Below, in pieces: positions 33,435 to 42,576 of a DNA stretch of 64,000 bases. Below the pieces are notes generated by a model, which was not told the DNA's origin, did no database searches, and worked only from the letters and a program-made list of their open reading frames with translations. The position numbers and the translations under genes are program-made. Source of the DNA: Sporosarcina sp. 6E9 (GTDB lineage Bacteria > Bacillota > Bacilli > Bacillales_A > Planococcaceae); the NCBI RefSeq assembly GCF_017921835.1, contig NZ_JAGEMN010000002.1:186001-250000 (forward strand), given 5' to 3'. How positions within the stretch are numbered: position 1 is the stretch's first letter; the number at the start of each line of letters is the position of its first letter.

Positions 33435-34703
33435 TTACTCATCTGTCTTGTCTATATCGTCTGATTCAGGCTTGTCTGGTTCAGTTTCTTCTTCAACATC
33501 CCCCGGTTCATAGTCAGACTCTGGATTAGCTAAGTTTTCTTCAGGTTTCAGATTATATTGTTCTTGGTAATTTTCACGTTGCTCTTTTAATGCTTTAACC
33601 TGCTCTTCACGTTCAGAACCCGTTATATTCGGATTACTATTGACTTGCTCGGTTTGTTTGAATAGACCATATATAATCAAGACTGGATCATCCATATATT
33701 TTGCCAAATCCATGGATTCTTCAAGTTTTCCGCGACCATTGTAAATCCAGTACAATAAATAATTACTGTCGCTCTTCAAACTAATATTTTTCATAATGAC
33801 TGACTTTTCAGCATCATTTAAATCCTCTACATCAATGTAGGAATAAGCAAGTATGTATTTTGTAGAGTTCGGTAATTTCTCAGCTTTTTGCCCTTCTAAA
33901 TCACTAATTACTTTTCCATAATCCGATGCAAGAAAATCATGATGCGCGGCTAATAGTTTGTTTTGATATGGCATTTTAACAAAGCTGAAATAAGCGAGTG
34001 GAGCGGTAAGTATGAGCGATAATGCAATCATCATAATTGAAAGTTGCTTAAAAAGACGAAACTGTTTTTTCGGCACAAGTTGCATGGTTTGTTCGGTTGT
34101 CTTTTGTTCAATTTCATAATTTTCTTCTAAAAACCTTATAAGTGCGGAAACATCTGCAATTCCAACAACTTTGCGCTCGAATTCAGTTTCAATCGCATTG
34201 CTTATTGAGCCATTGTACAGTTCGTCAAAAGTATACTTTTTTGAAAAAAGTGCAATCGCCAGACATTTATACTGATGAAGAAATTTTGAAGAGTCATTTG
34301 TATACGGCGGCACTAAATCGCGAATGCCCCGATAAATGATAGAGGGAATAAGATTATCATTAAATACTAGATTTTCTGGGTGAAGAAAAAATGTCGTTCG
34401 CGTAGGCAAACATTCTTGAAATCTACCTACATTGCATAATGCACGCAATTTGTCGTTGCGCCCAAGCTTTTCTATATCTGCCCACTTCTTCAGTTTTTCA
34501 TTTACTGTATATGAAAAAACATATGAATCCTGTTCTTCTTCTACTGCAGCAGGCACAAAAAAATCTGTTCGTTCTGTCATTAGCGCTAGTTGTCGAAAAT
34601 CCTTAATAGACGTCTGCGATTTCGCGAGACGTAACTTCCAAATATCTTTTTCTATTTCAAACTGATAAGTCATCGACTCAAGTTCGATTGTTTTTTCGTT
34701 CAT
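33435..34703 (-). CDS. essB: Type VIIb secretion protein EssB/YukC
   Basis: A 422-residue protein with a cytoplasmic pseudokinase-like domain (about 1-215), one membrane helix (LSIMMIALSLILTAPLAYF), and an extracytoplasmic domain with helical repeats ending in a long acidic Asp/Glu/Pro tail. EssB is a core inner-membrane component that binds the substrate-engaged complex. The ATG at 34703 lies 8 bases after AAAGGGG and is preferred to the TTG at 34709. Confidence 0.94.
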   Translation of the reverse strand: MNEKTIELESMTYQFEIEKDIWKLRLAKSQTSIKDFRQLALMTERTDFFVPAAVEEEQDSYVFSYTVNEKLKKWADIEKLGRNDKLRALCNVGRFQECLPTRTTFFLHPENLVFNDNLIPSIIYRGIRDLVPPYTNDSSKFLHQYKCLAIALFSKKYTFDELYNGSISNAIETEFERKVVGIADVSALIRFLEENYEIEQKTTEQTMQLVPKKQFRLFKQLSIMMIALSLILTAPLAYFSFVKMPYQNKLLAAHHDFLASDYGKVISDLEGQKAEKLPNSTKYILAYSYIDVEDLNDAEKSVIMKNISLKSDSNYLLYWIYNGRGKLEESMDLAKYMDDPVLIIYGLFKQTEQVNSNPNITGSEREEQVKALKEQRENYQEQYNLKPEENLANPESDYEPGDVEEETEPDKPESDDIDKTDE

Positions 34704-34733
34704 TTCCAAAACCCCTTTATGATAATTAAGCAG

Positions 34734-34985
34734 TTATAAAACGATTAATATATCGCCGTCTGTCACTTGATAGTCTAATAACCGATCATCATCCGTTAAT
34801 AGTAAGTTTTTTGTTGGTATTTTAATGGCACATAGCGAGGCCTTTGCAGGGTCCAGCTTTAATGTATCAACTAAATTCATCAATAACTGTTTGATTGGTT
34901 GGTGCACCGGAATACGTAAATCGTATTCCGGCTCGCCCCAATTGCCAAAATCAACAGTCACATTTATATGCGTATCGTTTGGCAT
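34734..34985 (-). CDS. yukD: Ubiquitin-like type VIIb component YukD/EsaB
   Basis: An 83-residue ubiquitin-fold protein: beta strand INVTVDFGNWGEPEYDLRIP, helix QPIKQLLMNLVDTLKLD, and the end LLDYQVTDGDILIVL, the YukD/EsaB pattern. It is required for type VIIb secretion in other species. It sits between essA and essB, as in Bacillus and Staphylococcus. Confidence 0.94.
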   Translation of the reverse strand: MPNDTHINVTVDFGNWGEPEYDLRIPVHQPIKQLLMNLVDTLKLDPAKASLCAIKIPTKNLLLTDDDRLLDYQVTDGDILIVL

Positions 34986-34998
34986 GTTTAACTCCCTT

Positions 34999-35499
34999 TC
35001 ACTCCACCATTTTTCTCATAACAGCAAATATGCCGCCGCATAGGAGAACGACCATCCCGATTAATGAAGAAAACAATGTGTTACCCATTATTCCACTGTC
35101 ACTTTCATGTAGATCGCCATTAGCCACAGACGCCTTAGGGACTGTGTAATCACTGGCGAATAATGTTTTCATTATTTCTTGCGTCGAGATGTCGGGCTCT
35201 TGCTCAGTAGCAAAAATCATTTGCCTTAAGTCATCAGCTTCCTGATCTAATTCTTTTTGCCTTTCTTCAATCACTGTTTGTGTTTCTTCACTAAACAAGT
35301 GAGGAAGACTTTTCTCAAGTTCCGTCATTTTATCCACCTGCGATTTCGACTTTCCATCTTTCCCGATGCGCTCGGTTTGAAACCGTAATTTACCACTAGG
35401 ACTGGACGGCTCCTCGGCAGGAGAACTGATCGGCAACATCACAAAGAACCCTACAAGTAGAACGACGAACATACTACAGTCCTTCAGCAACTCCCTCAT
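34999..35499 (-). CDS. essA: Type VIIb secretion protein EssA
   Basis: A 166-residue membrane protein: N-terminal helix (SMFVVLLVGFFVMLPIS), an outer region with charged coiled coil (ETQTVIEERQKELDQEADDL), and a C-terminal helix (SSLIGMVVLLCGGIFAVM) with a short cytoplasmic end RKMVE. The start at 35499 follows AGGGG; the frame from 35547 reads into esaA without a site. It overlaps the end of esaA by 26 bases, indicating coupling. Confidence 0.9.
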   Translation of the reverse strand: MRELLKDCSMFVVLLVGFFVMLPISSPAEEPSSPSGKLRFQTERIGKDGKSKSQVDKMTELEKSLPHLFSEETQTVIEERQKELDQEADDLRQMIFATEQEPDISTQEIMKTLFASDYTVPKASVANGDLHESDSGIMGNTLFSSLIGMVVLLCGGIFAVMRKMVE

Positions 35500-38400
35500 C
35501 AATAATCCCCTCTTTCTTTGCAAAGCGCACAACAAATAAATTAGCAACTAGTGCCAGTACGGCCAAAGCAATGAGGATGAAAATAATTCCCTGGTATTCA
35601 GTCAGACCTGTGAATAGCGATTCAATATATTGCAGTGGTGAATACTTACGTATTGTGGATGCTAACGATAACTTATTAAAGTCGGATCCAAGTGCTTCTG
35701 TTGAAAACAAATACAAACTCAGCACGATTAATAACAAGAACATCCCAACCATTTTTAATTGTCTTAATAGATAAGTCGCTACTAAGAGCATTGCAAGCAT
35801 AGCCAGTACGACGATCGCAACCCACAATAAAAACTTATCCGAAGCAATATTTAATAAGTTACCTGATACAATCCCTATGACTAAACCTTCCACAAGGCCA
35901 ATACTTGCGGTAATCAAAGTGATTGGCATGTTCCCGCCAACTAACGTGTTTTCCCCTTCAAATGAATCCTTTTGCATACGTTTTCTATCATTCGTCGAAA
36001 TTGCATACGCAGTAAATAACGACACGATAAAGCAAATTAAGACGAGGAAGTAGGGTGGTAATGAATTCCCGGTCGAAATCACCCCGGCATTTTTTGATTC
36101 AACAGGGTTTGACAAAAAGCTATAAAGATTTTCGTTTGGCCTGTCCCCGATTCGGCTGTTTTCAAGCACGCCTGCAAAGTTATCTGCAAAGCTCTGATTT
36201 TCGATTAACTTATCCGTCATATTCGTAGCCAATGTGTCGGCTTCGGTAACCAAAGTCGCACCGCTCTCTTGGATAAGTTTTGCCTGATTATCAATCGTGT
36301 CAAATGTTTGGTATACCCCATCCGCAGATTGTAGATTACCTTTTGCTTGTTCGGCTAGCGATTGGCTTCCTGATAATAAGGACGAGAACTGGCCATCTAA
36401 TGAAATAAGTGTCGCCTGCTCTTCGTTTTTATTTGAAGCAATGGCTTCTTGTTCTTCTAGCAACGCAATACTTGCTTCACGCCATTCCATCAATTCACCT
36501 AGTGTTTTTTCCAACGCGCCATTCATCACATGCGCCTGTTCTGTCGTGTCATTTAAAATAGCTGTCATCTCTTGCGAATTACGATCGGCATCCGCTACGA
36601 GAGCGCTATACGCGTTAATTCCACTTTGTAGTCCTTCTACTTGTTCGCGAACTTGAGCTGTGATGTGTCCTTTAATATTTCCTACTACGTAATCTGTTAA
36701 TAATTCAACGATGTCTTTTTTATTGAACAAATAATAGAGTGACGCATCTTTATTCGCTGCTAATTTCTCTAAACTATTTTCTGCCAGGTCCTGAATCAGT
36801 TTTGGACTTTCCATATCAAGACCAAAGTAAACACCATATAACATGAGCGTTTTTTGATATTCCCTAACTGTATTTGCAGTAGCCCCAATCACTTTTTTAG
36901 TAGCATCATCTGTAAGTGGCGACAGAACTTTATGGGTGATGTAGTTGTCTTTGATTGTTACTGGCTCCGGTTTTATTGGCGTTGCTGGAACTAATGGAAC
37001 TAACGGAACTGCTGGTTCCTCTGTTTCCGTTAAAACCTCCTGATCCGCTGAATCCGTTCCAATACTTTCATCAGTATCTTTATTTTCCGGAACAATATTT
37101 TCTTCGATTTGACCTTCGTCATTATTTTCAGTGCCGGCCGTTTCTTCGGTAGAGTCCGGAGCCGGAGTTACAGGTTCTTCCGGTTTTATTGGATCCCCTG
37201 GCTCTACTGGGTCCTCAGGATCTGGTTCGGGTTCTGGCTCGGGTTCCGGCTCTGGCTCTGGCAGGTCGAGCTCTCCAGTATCCATTTGATGCAACTTCCA
37301 ACTCCATGTAACCGGTTGGAAAACATCAATGTCACTGCCCGCATCTCCCTTTAATTTAAGAACGACTCGAACAGCAAATTTATCTGCGGAGGTGGCTTGT
37401 AGCCTAATTCTTTTATATTTTTGATAGGTTCTCGTATAGTTACGTTCACTTTTACCGGGTAATGTTAAAAATACGCCTGCAACTTCATAGGCGTCAGGAA
37501 TGGCTAGTGTAAATTCTTGTCCCCATTTTTTGGTTGCTGGTATTTGAACGGAGTCCGTCACCACTACGCCCTTTTCCATCAAATGTTTTTTGATTTCTTG
37601 TATTTGATTGGCAAGCGGCACACTATTTTTAGGTTGAACCGGTGTCTCGACAAATTCTTTATTATACTTATTTGTGACAGCAATAACGTTATTCAATTGC
37701 GTCAAGCTTGTTTCAGATAAACCTAAGCCTTCAAGGTCTTTAGGAGTTAGCGTTGGCAATTTAGCGATTTGCCGCCTCAAAGTTTCATGCAAATTATTAT
37801 CGGGTTGCTGAAAAAGATTAGTTAAATTTATATCCTTGCCATCAAATGAATCGGCAAAGGCAGTTTTTAAACGTCCAGCTACTTTTTTATCTAACTCAGA
37901 CTCTAGCGTCTCTTTTAAATCTGCATTAAATCCACTTAACTTTTCATTTGTCGCTTTAAAATATTGTTGAATTGCGGAAGCTTCTGAAAGGATAGTAGCT
38001 TTTCCGCTCTCTTCATTTCTTTTTTGAAATTGATCATAAATCGCTTTATTCGCTAGTTCCAAGTTTTGTAGTTGTTGAAGAAGTTCATGATTATGCATGC
38101 CACTATCCAAGCTGTGAAGTTGATTTGAAAAATCTTTTAGTGAAACCGTATTTAGTTCATGCATGTTCGATAAGTCATTAAAAACAGTCAAATAGTCTTC
38201 ATTTGAATTCACGTCATCCTGTAAGGCATCTTCAAATGCAAGCAAGATTTCTTTTAGACCATCAAAACTGTCTTTTGATACTTGTGTATTATCTTGGATG
38301 TTTTCAAATTGCGAAGTATATTGCATTAGAGGACTATGTACCGCTTTTTTATAAGTACTCGTATAAACTGCTTCTTTCTCCACGATTGTACCAATATTTT

Positions 38401-38908
38401 TCTGCGCATCTTGTAAATTACCAATGACACTAGCAAAATAGACATCAATAATACGACGGTTAAAGTCCCCTAAAATAGCGCCTGCGGTTTTTTCCGCTTC
38501 TGCTACGACATCTTTATTTCCAGTTGCGTTAATTTTATAATTTAGATTGATTTTTTCAGGAAATTCATCTTCTATTGATAAGGCCTTTTCGGAGAAGTCT
38601 TTTGGAATAACAATCATCATATTATAGGCATTATTCCCAAAACCGTTTTCAGCAACGCCCCGGCTCACGACATACCAATCGTGTGTTGGATCACTTTCGA
38701 TACTTTTAATGAATTCACGACCAAAATCAACTGCTTCACCATCGAATGTTGCGCCTTGATCTTCATTGACAATGGCCACGGTCATTTTCAAAACCTCATT
38801 GTCAGCTTTACCGGCAGTTGATTGGTGGAGAGCTAAGTATGTAATTCCTCCGGAGAGGACGAGCACCATAACAAGAAACAATAAAACCTTACGCTCAATT
38901 CTTTTCAT
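35474..38908 (-). CDS. esaA: Type VIIb secretion protein EsaA/YueB
   Basis: A 1144-residue membrane protein. One N-terminal helix (KVLLFLVMVLVLSGGITYL) is followed by a very long extracellular domain (about 30-935) and five to six C-terminal helices. Residues around 555-575 hold a Pro-Glu repeat (EPEPEPEPEPDPEDP), followed by a Pro/Thr/Glu-rich stalk; EsaA homologues project through the wall, and in Bacillus subtilis YueB is the phage SPP1 receptor. Start at 38908 (MKRIERK) because an earlier in-frame start at 38965 would add a charged extension without a site. It belongs to the inner-membrane/cell-envelope complex. Confidence 0.94.
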   Translation of the reverse strand: MKRIERKVLLFLVMVLVLSGGITYLALHQSTAGKADNEVLKMTVAIVNEDQGATFDGEAVDFGREFIKSIESDPTHDWYVVSRGVAENGFGNNAYNMMIVIPKDFSEKALSIEDEFPEKINLNYKINATGNKDVVAEAEKTAGAILGDFNRRIIDVYFASVIGNLQDAQKNIGTIVEKEAVYTSTYKKAVHSPLMQYTSQFENIQDNTQVSKDSFDGLKEILLAFEDALQDDVNSNEDYLTVFNDLSNMHELNTVSLKDFSNQLHSLDSGMHNHELLQQLQNLELANKAIYDQFQKRNEESGKATILSEASAIQQYFKATNEKLSGFNADLKETLESELDKKVAGRLKTAFADSFDGKDINLTNLFQQPDNNLHETLRRQIAKLPTLTPKDLEGLGLSETSLTQLNNVIAVTNKYNKEFVETPVQPKNSVPLANQIQEIKKHLMEKGVVVTDSVQIPATKKWGQEFTLAIPDAYEVAGVFLTLPGKSERNYTRTYQKYKRIRLQATSADKFAVRVVLKLKGDAGSDIDVFQPVTWSWKLHQMDTGELDLPEPEPEPEPEPEPDPEDPVEPGDPIKPEEPVTPAPDSTEETAGTENNDEGQIEENIVPENKDTDESIGTDSADQEVLTETEEPAVPLVPLVPATPIKPEPVTIKDNYITHKVLSPLTDDATKKVIGATANTVREYQKTLMLYGVYFGLDMESPKLIQDLAENSLEKLAANKDASLYYLFNKKDIVELLTDYVVGNIKGHITAQVREQVEGLQSGINAYSALVADADRNSQEMTAILNDTTEQAHVMNGALEKTLGELMEWREASIALLEEQEAIASNKNEEQATLISLDGQFSSLLSGSQSLAEQAKGNLQSADGVYQTFDTIDNQAKLIQESGATLVTEADTLATNMTDKLIENQSFADNFAGVLENSRIGDRPNENLYSFLSNPVESKNAGVISTGNSLPPYFLVLICFIVSLFTAYAISTNDRKRMQKDSFEGENTLVGGNMPITLITASIGLVEGLVIGIVSGNLLNIASDKFLLWVAIVVLAMLAMLLVATYLLRQLKMVGMFLLLIVLSLYLFSTEALGSDFNKLSLASTIRKYSPLQYIESLFTGLTEYQGIIFILIALAVLALVANLFVVRFAKKEGIIDEGVAEGL

Positions 38909-39048
38909 TTCCAATTTACCCCCGCTTATTCTTCTTTTTCTTGGATTATAATGAACAAAAGCCACACAACAATAGTTGCGTGGCTCGTTGTTAGACTAAC
39001 TTCGTAAAATGCCTTTAAATCTTCGTATATTTTTCTACCTAAATTTAC

Positions 39049-39345
39049 TTAGCGAAGCCCAAAGTTACGTGATAACTCTTCGTCTTGTCGAGCTACTGCA
39101 TCTGCTGTCTTCGTTAATTGCCCTTCAATTTCACGCATAAGGTGAGAGAAGTTTTGCACTTTAGGGGATAGTTCATCAAACTGAGCTTGAAATTGCGTAA
39201 ATGCTTTACCTTCCCACTGACTTTGCAAATCAGATTGCAGGATTGTTAGATCCTTTAAGATTTGATCAATTTGGTCCCCACTACGTCCGTAGCGTTTTGC
39301 TTTGTCCGCTAATTCAGCTGGACTCATACGAATTTGTCCTGACAT
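39049..39345 (-). CDS. esxA: WXG100 protein EsxA
   Basis: A 98-residue secreted WXG100 protein: helix AELADKAKRYGRSGDQIDQI, turn SQWEGKAFTQF with W-E-G, and second helix with SPKVQNFSHLMREIEGQL. First gene of the type VII locus, with AAAAGGAG before the ATG at 39345. EsxA is both a substrate and a required part of the secretion system. A sigmaA-like promoter lies 80-108 bases upstream. Confidence 0.95.
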   Translation of the reverse strand: MSGQIRMSPAELADKAKRYGRSGDQIDQILKDLTILQSDLQSQWEGKAFTQFQAQFDELSPKVQNFSHLMREIEGQLTKTADAVARQDEELSRNFGLR

Positions 39346-39424
39346 GTTTCCCCATCTCCTTTTAACTTTTCTTATTAATTTCTTATCCATTTTACACAAT
39401 TATCTCATTCCATTATTCACCATT

Positions 39425-39453
39425 ATAGTAAATGATAAATTTTCCACCGTCAA
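39425..39453 (-). promoter_or_regulatory. Candidate sigmaA promoter of the type VII locus
   Basis: Read leftward: TTGACG (39448-39453), 17-base spacer, TACTAT (39425-39430), upstream of esxA. TATAAT also occurs 3 bases further down. Confidence 0.55.
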
Positions 39454-39790
39454 CGAACATTATGACATAAGCTAGTAAACAGTCATTTGGTTCTATGCTT
39501 TAAGCATCAAATATTAGATACATCATTTTTTTAATAACAAATTGGCATATATATCAATAAAATGAGACTATAATATCAATCGAAAGAATATAGTCACGCA
39601 TGGATTAAGCACAAAGACTAAATTACGTTACTTTACTCATGGTCACACGGAACCAATATCGGTCGTAATTAAAGTGTTATCCCTATAAAAACACAAAAAT
39701 AATGTTTATCTAATCATAGTTGTTTTGTAAGACTGGGCGCATTAAAAACCTATCAGAAGTTTTTTCTTTTCACATATTTTTCGTGGTAAG
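39454..39790. other. Intergenic region, no feature recognised
   Basis: An AT-rich stretch between the divergent esxA and alaX genes. I see no ribosome-site-led frame, stable hairpin or repeat in it. Confidence 0.6.
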
Positions 39791-39821
39791 ATGGGGAAAA
39801 TAAGTATTAGGAGTTGCCGGA

Positions 39822-41012
39822 ATGTTAAGTGAGCGCCTTTATTATTCAGATCCGTATTGTAAAACTTTTAACACTCGCGTGCGTAAAGAATCAGTGAATT
39901 CAGAAGGACAGTTTTACGCTGTATTAGAAAACACCGCCTTTTATCCAACTGGCGGAGGCCAGCCGTATGACACGGGAACTTTGAACGATGTTCCGGTACT
40001 AAATGTGGAAGAAGTAGATGGCGAAATTCGTCATACCCTGGCGGAAAGTCTCGGATCCCCGCTTGAGGTAACAGGAATTATTGATTGGTCACGTCGTTTT
40101 GATCATATGCAACAACACGCAGGTCAACATATTCTTTCAGCGTCATTCGTTGAACTATATGGATTTGCGACTATGAGTTTTCACCTAGGGAAAGAAATTT
40201 TGACGATTGATTTAGACACGGATGATGTTTCACCAAAGCAATTGGAAGCAGTTGAAAAATTAGCGAATGACATCATTTTGGAAAATCGACTAATTGAAAC
40301 CAAATGGGTTACGGAAGATGAACTAGATCATTATTCACTTCGCAAGCAATTGGCAGTGACAGGTGAAATTCGTCTTGTTATTATCCCTGATTTTGACTAT
40401 AACGGCTGCGGAGGGACCCATCCGAGTTCGACTGGACAAGTTCTTGGAATAAAAGTTTTATCAACGGAAAAACATCGCGGGAAAGTTCGCGTCCATTTCG
40501 TTTGTGGCGGTCGGATATTACAGCAATTGCATCAGAAAAATCATATATTATCCGAAGCATCTAAATTACTAAGTGCGCCTGAAGAAGGTGTGATTGACGC
40601 AACTAAAAAGCTGCTCGACGCAAATCACACGCTAGTCAAGTCATTGAATGAGAAAGAAGAACAGTTATTGACATTTGAGGTAAAAGGTTTATTACAAACT
40701 AAAAGTCAAGGACTCGTAAAGGCCGTGTATTCCGGACGGACTGTTCAAGAGTTGCAGAAAATGGCTCGATTGCTTGTCGCGGAAGCTGAGGATACCGCCG
40801 TACTCCTAGTCGCTGAAAATGAAGATCGGTTACAATTTGTCGCGGCACGTGGGGCTTCTGTGGAAAAGAGTATGAAACAAGTTTCGGCGGCTGTAACACT
40901 TCCCTTCATTGAAGGAAAAGGCGGTGGCAGCGATGCATTCGTCCAAGGTGGAGGACAACGCAGTATGACAGGGACTGAGTTGCTACAGATTATGGAAAAT
41001 TCTTTGGTGTAA
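39822..41012 (+). CDS. alaX: Alanyl-tRNA editing protein AlaX-L
   Basis: A trans-editing hydrolase that clears mischarged Ser/Gly-tRNA(Ala), 396 residues. It resembles the editing and C-terminal parts of AlaRS without the aminoacylation domain. The zinc motif HMQQHAGQHIL (HxxxH) lies near residue 94, CGGTHPSSTGQV supplies the other Cys/His ligands near 190, and a C-terminal DHHA1-type domain ends in EGKGGGSDAFVQGGGQ. The start follows TAGGAG. Monocistronic. Confidence 0.94.
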   Translation: MLSERLYYSDPYCKTFNTRVRKESVNSEGQFYAVLENTAFYPTGGGQPYDTGTLNDVPVLNVEEVDGEIRHTLAESLGSPLEVTGIIDWSRRFDHMQQHAGQHILSASFVELYGFATMSFHLGKEILTIDLDTDDVSPKQLEAVEKLANDIILENRLIETKWVTEDELDHYSLRKQLAVTGEIRLVIIPDFDYNGCGGTHPSSTGQVLGIKVLSTEKHRGKVRVHFVCGGRILQQLHQKNHILSEASKLLSAPEEGVIDATKKLLDANHTLVKSLNEKEEQLLTFEVKGLLQTKSQGLVKAVYSGRTVQELQKMARLLVAEAEDTAVLLVAENEDRLQFVAARGASVEKSMKQVSAAVTLPFIEGKGGGSDAFVQGGGQRSMTGTELLQIMENSLV

Positions 41013-41020
41013 ATACAAAT

Positions 41021-41062
41021 AAAAAACGCTCCTCTTCGATAATGGAGGGAGCGTTATTTTTC
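41021..41062 (+). terminator. Terminator after alaX
   Basis: ACGCTCC and GGAGCGT (with adjoining bases) form a hairpin at 41026-41055 followed by TATTTTTCTTTT. It overlaps the last codons of the convergent ATPase gene. Confidence 0.75.
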
Positions 41063-41779
41063 TTTTAGTAACAATATTTCTTTTACTACTTTATCAAGTT
41101 CATCTACACCGCCGTAAAAACACAGTTCACCTTCTTCGATGTAAAGGACGCTGTTATCTTCGGATGGATCAATTTCTTCAAGTAAATGCGTACTAATGAT
41201 GATAACACTATGAAATGAAAGCCGTTGGAGGACCCGTTTAAAAAACATTTTTTCCTCGGTGTCTAGACCCTCAAAAGGTTCATCCAAAACACAAATTCGC
41301 GGTTGATTAAGAAGCGCTTGTATCAACCCCACTTTTTGTAGTTGCCCGCCTGAAAGGTTTCGAAGTGTTTTTCGTTTAAGCTTTAATAAGTTCGCATCAT
41401 TTAACCATGCATTCAGTAAATCCTTAACCCGTGTATGCGGAATTCCTTTATGAAAAGCCATATACGTTAAATATCTTTCAATCGTCATTTCAGCATGACC
41501 CGTAAAGTCCTGGGGCATAAAACCGATGACTCTTCTTACTTCTTCAATCCTTAACGGCAAGCGATGTGTTCCTACTTTTTCATCGCGCATTAATCTTGTA
41601 TAGTTTATCGTTCCATTATTTGGTGATGTGGCGGTAGCAATCAGTTTTAGAAGTGTACTTTTTCCCGCCCCATTTTTTCCGACAACGTACGTAATTCCTG
41701 ATTTAAATGAGCAAGTGATTTCATTTAGAACTTTGACATTATGAATTGTCGCTCCTACGTTATTAAGTGCAATTCTCAT
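41054..41779 (-). CDS. ABC transporter ATPase (last gene of the ECF sigma operon)
   Basis: A 241-residue ATPase of an ABC-2 type transporter. Walker A GKNGAGKST near residue 33, Q-loop GFMPQDF, signature LSGGQLQKVG, Walker B RICVLDEPFEGLD, and H-loop STHLLEE are intact. The start at 41779 overlaps the preceding stop (ATGA) and follows CAGGGGAA. It probably works with the membrane protein encoded just upstream. Confidence 0.92.
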   Translation of the reverse strand: MRIALNNVGATIHNVKVLNEITCSFKSGITYVVGKNGAGKSTLLKLIATATSPNNGTINYTRLMRDEKVGTHRLPLRIEEVRRVIGFMPQDFTGHAEMTIERYLTYMAFHKGIPHTRVKDLLNAWLNDANLLKLKRKTLRNLSGGQLQKVGLIQALLNQPRICVLDEPFEGLDTEEKMFFKRVLQRLSFHSVIIISTHLLEEIDPSEDNSVLYIEEGELCFYGGVDELDKVVKEILLLKEK

Positions 41780-42576
41780 GCCAATTTCCCCTGACGGTTT
41801 TTCAAAGGAACACTGCAAAGTAAAAGGACAGAAATTCCGATTACAACAATATTCGTCAGTACAAAGTAATCATTTCCTGGCAACTGAAATAATGCCGCGA
41901 ATTTTAATTGCTTCCCCAAAAGAACTTGAGCAAACCAAACAAAAAGCGCAAGGAGTATGCCGACTTTTTGACCGAGCCACATAGTTGCAACAAATCCAAC
42001 GACTCCGAAGAATAGAATCGGCGTAAATGAACTCAATAAATACAAAACCGAGCTTACACTACCTAGTACGATAAAGCTAAGTGGCAATGTAATCGCCAAT
42101 TGTATGGCCATTACTATCATAAATCGCGTAAACATCTGTTGGCCCAATGGATAATAACTTAACGTTTCAATGATTTCATTGCCCTCATTTTTCGAACGAA
42201 ATGCATAGCCCATCCCCGCGATTATGATTAATGTGATCCACTTAATCCATATTAGGAAATCAGTTGCCGTGTTCCCGCCGTTTTGGCTAATCGTAATCGT
42301 CAAAATGAGTAGTACAATGCCTGTAAGAAGCCAGCTACGTGCGCCGTGAAAATTCCATTGGGATAAAAACAAACTGGCCACTTTGGATGAAATTGTTTGC
42401 GTTTCTTGTTGCGCCTCCAGCGCTGCCCGCATATCAACTGGCTTACTTTCATCTGCTGCCTTTATTTTTTGAATTAAATTCAGCGTTTGTTCTCTTGAAG
42501 GTTCAGGGGCGGTAAAACGTTCGAAACTGTTTTTCCATTCTTTTTCTAAACGTGATAATTCATGGTCTTCATTCAT
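41776..42576 (-). CDS. Membrane protein with possible anti-sigma N-terminus
   Basis: A 266-residue protein: about 75 cytoplasmic residues (HELSRLEKEWKNSFERF) and then six membrane helices (SWLLTGIVLLILTITIS onward). The start at 42576 lies just inside the end of the sigma-factor gene. In comparable ECF operons (for example sigY in Bacillus subtilis) the gene after the sigma factor restrains it, so this protein may combine an anti-sigma segment with a transporter membrane domain partnered by the next ATPase. That role is inferred from position. Confidence 0.7.
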   Translation of the reverse strand: MNEDHELSRLEKEWKNSFERFTAPEPSREQTLNLIQKIKAADESKPVDMRAALEAQQETQTISSKVASLFLSQWNFHGARSWLLTGIVLLILTITISQNGGNTATDFLIWIKWITLIIIAGMGYAFRSKNEGNEIIETLSYYPLGQQMFTRFMIVMAIQLAITLPLSFIVLGSVSSVLYLLSSFTPILFFGVVGFVATMWLGQKVGILLALFVWFAQVLLGKQLKFAALFQLPGNDYFVLTNIVVIGISVLLLCSVPLKNRQGKLA

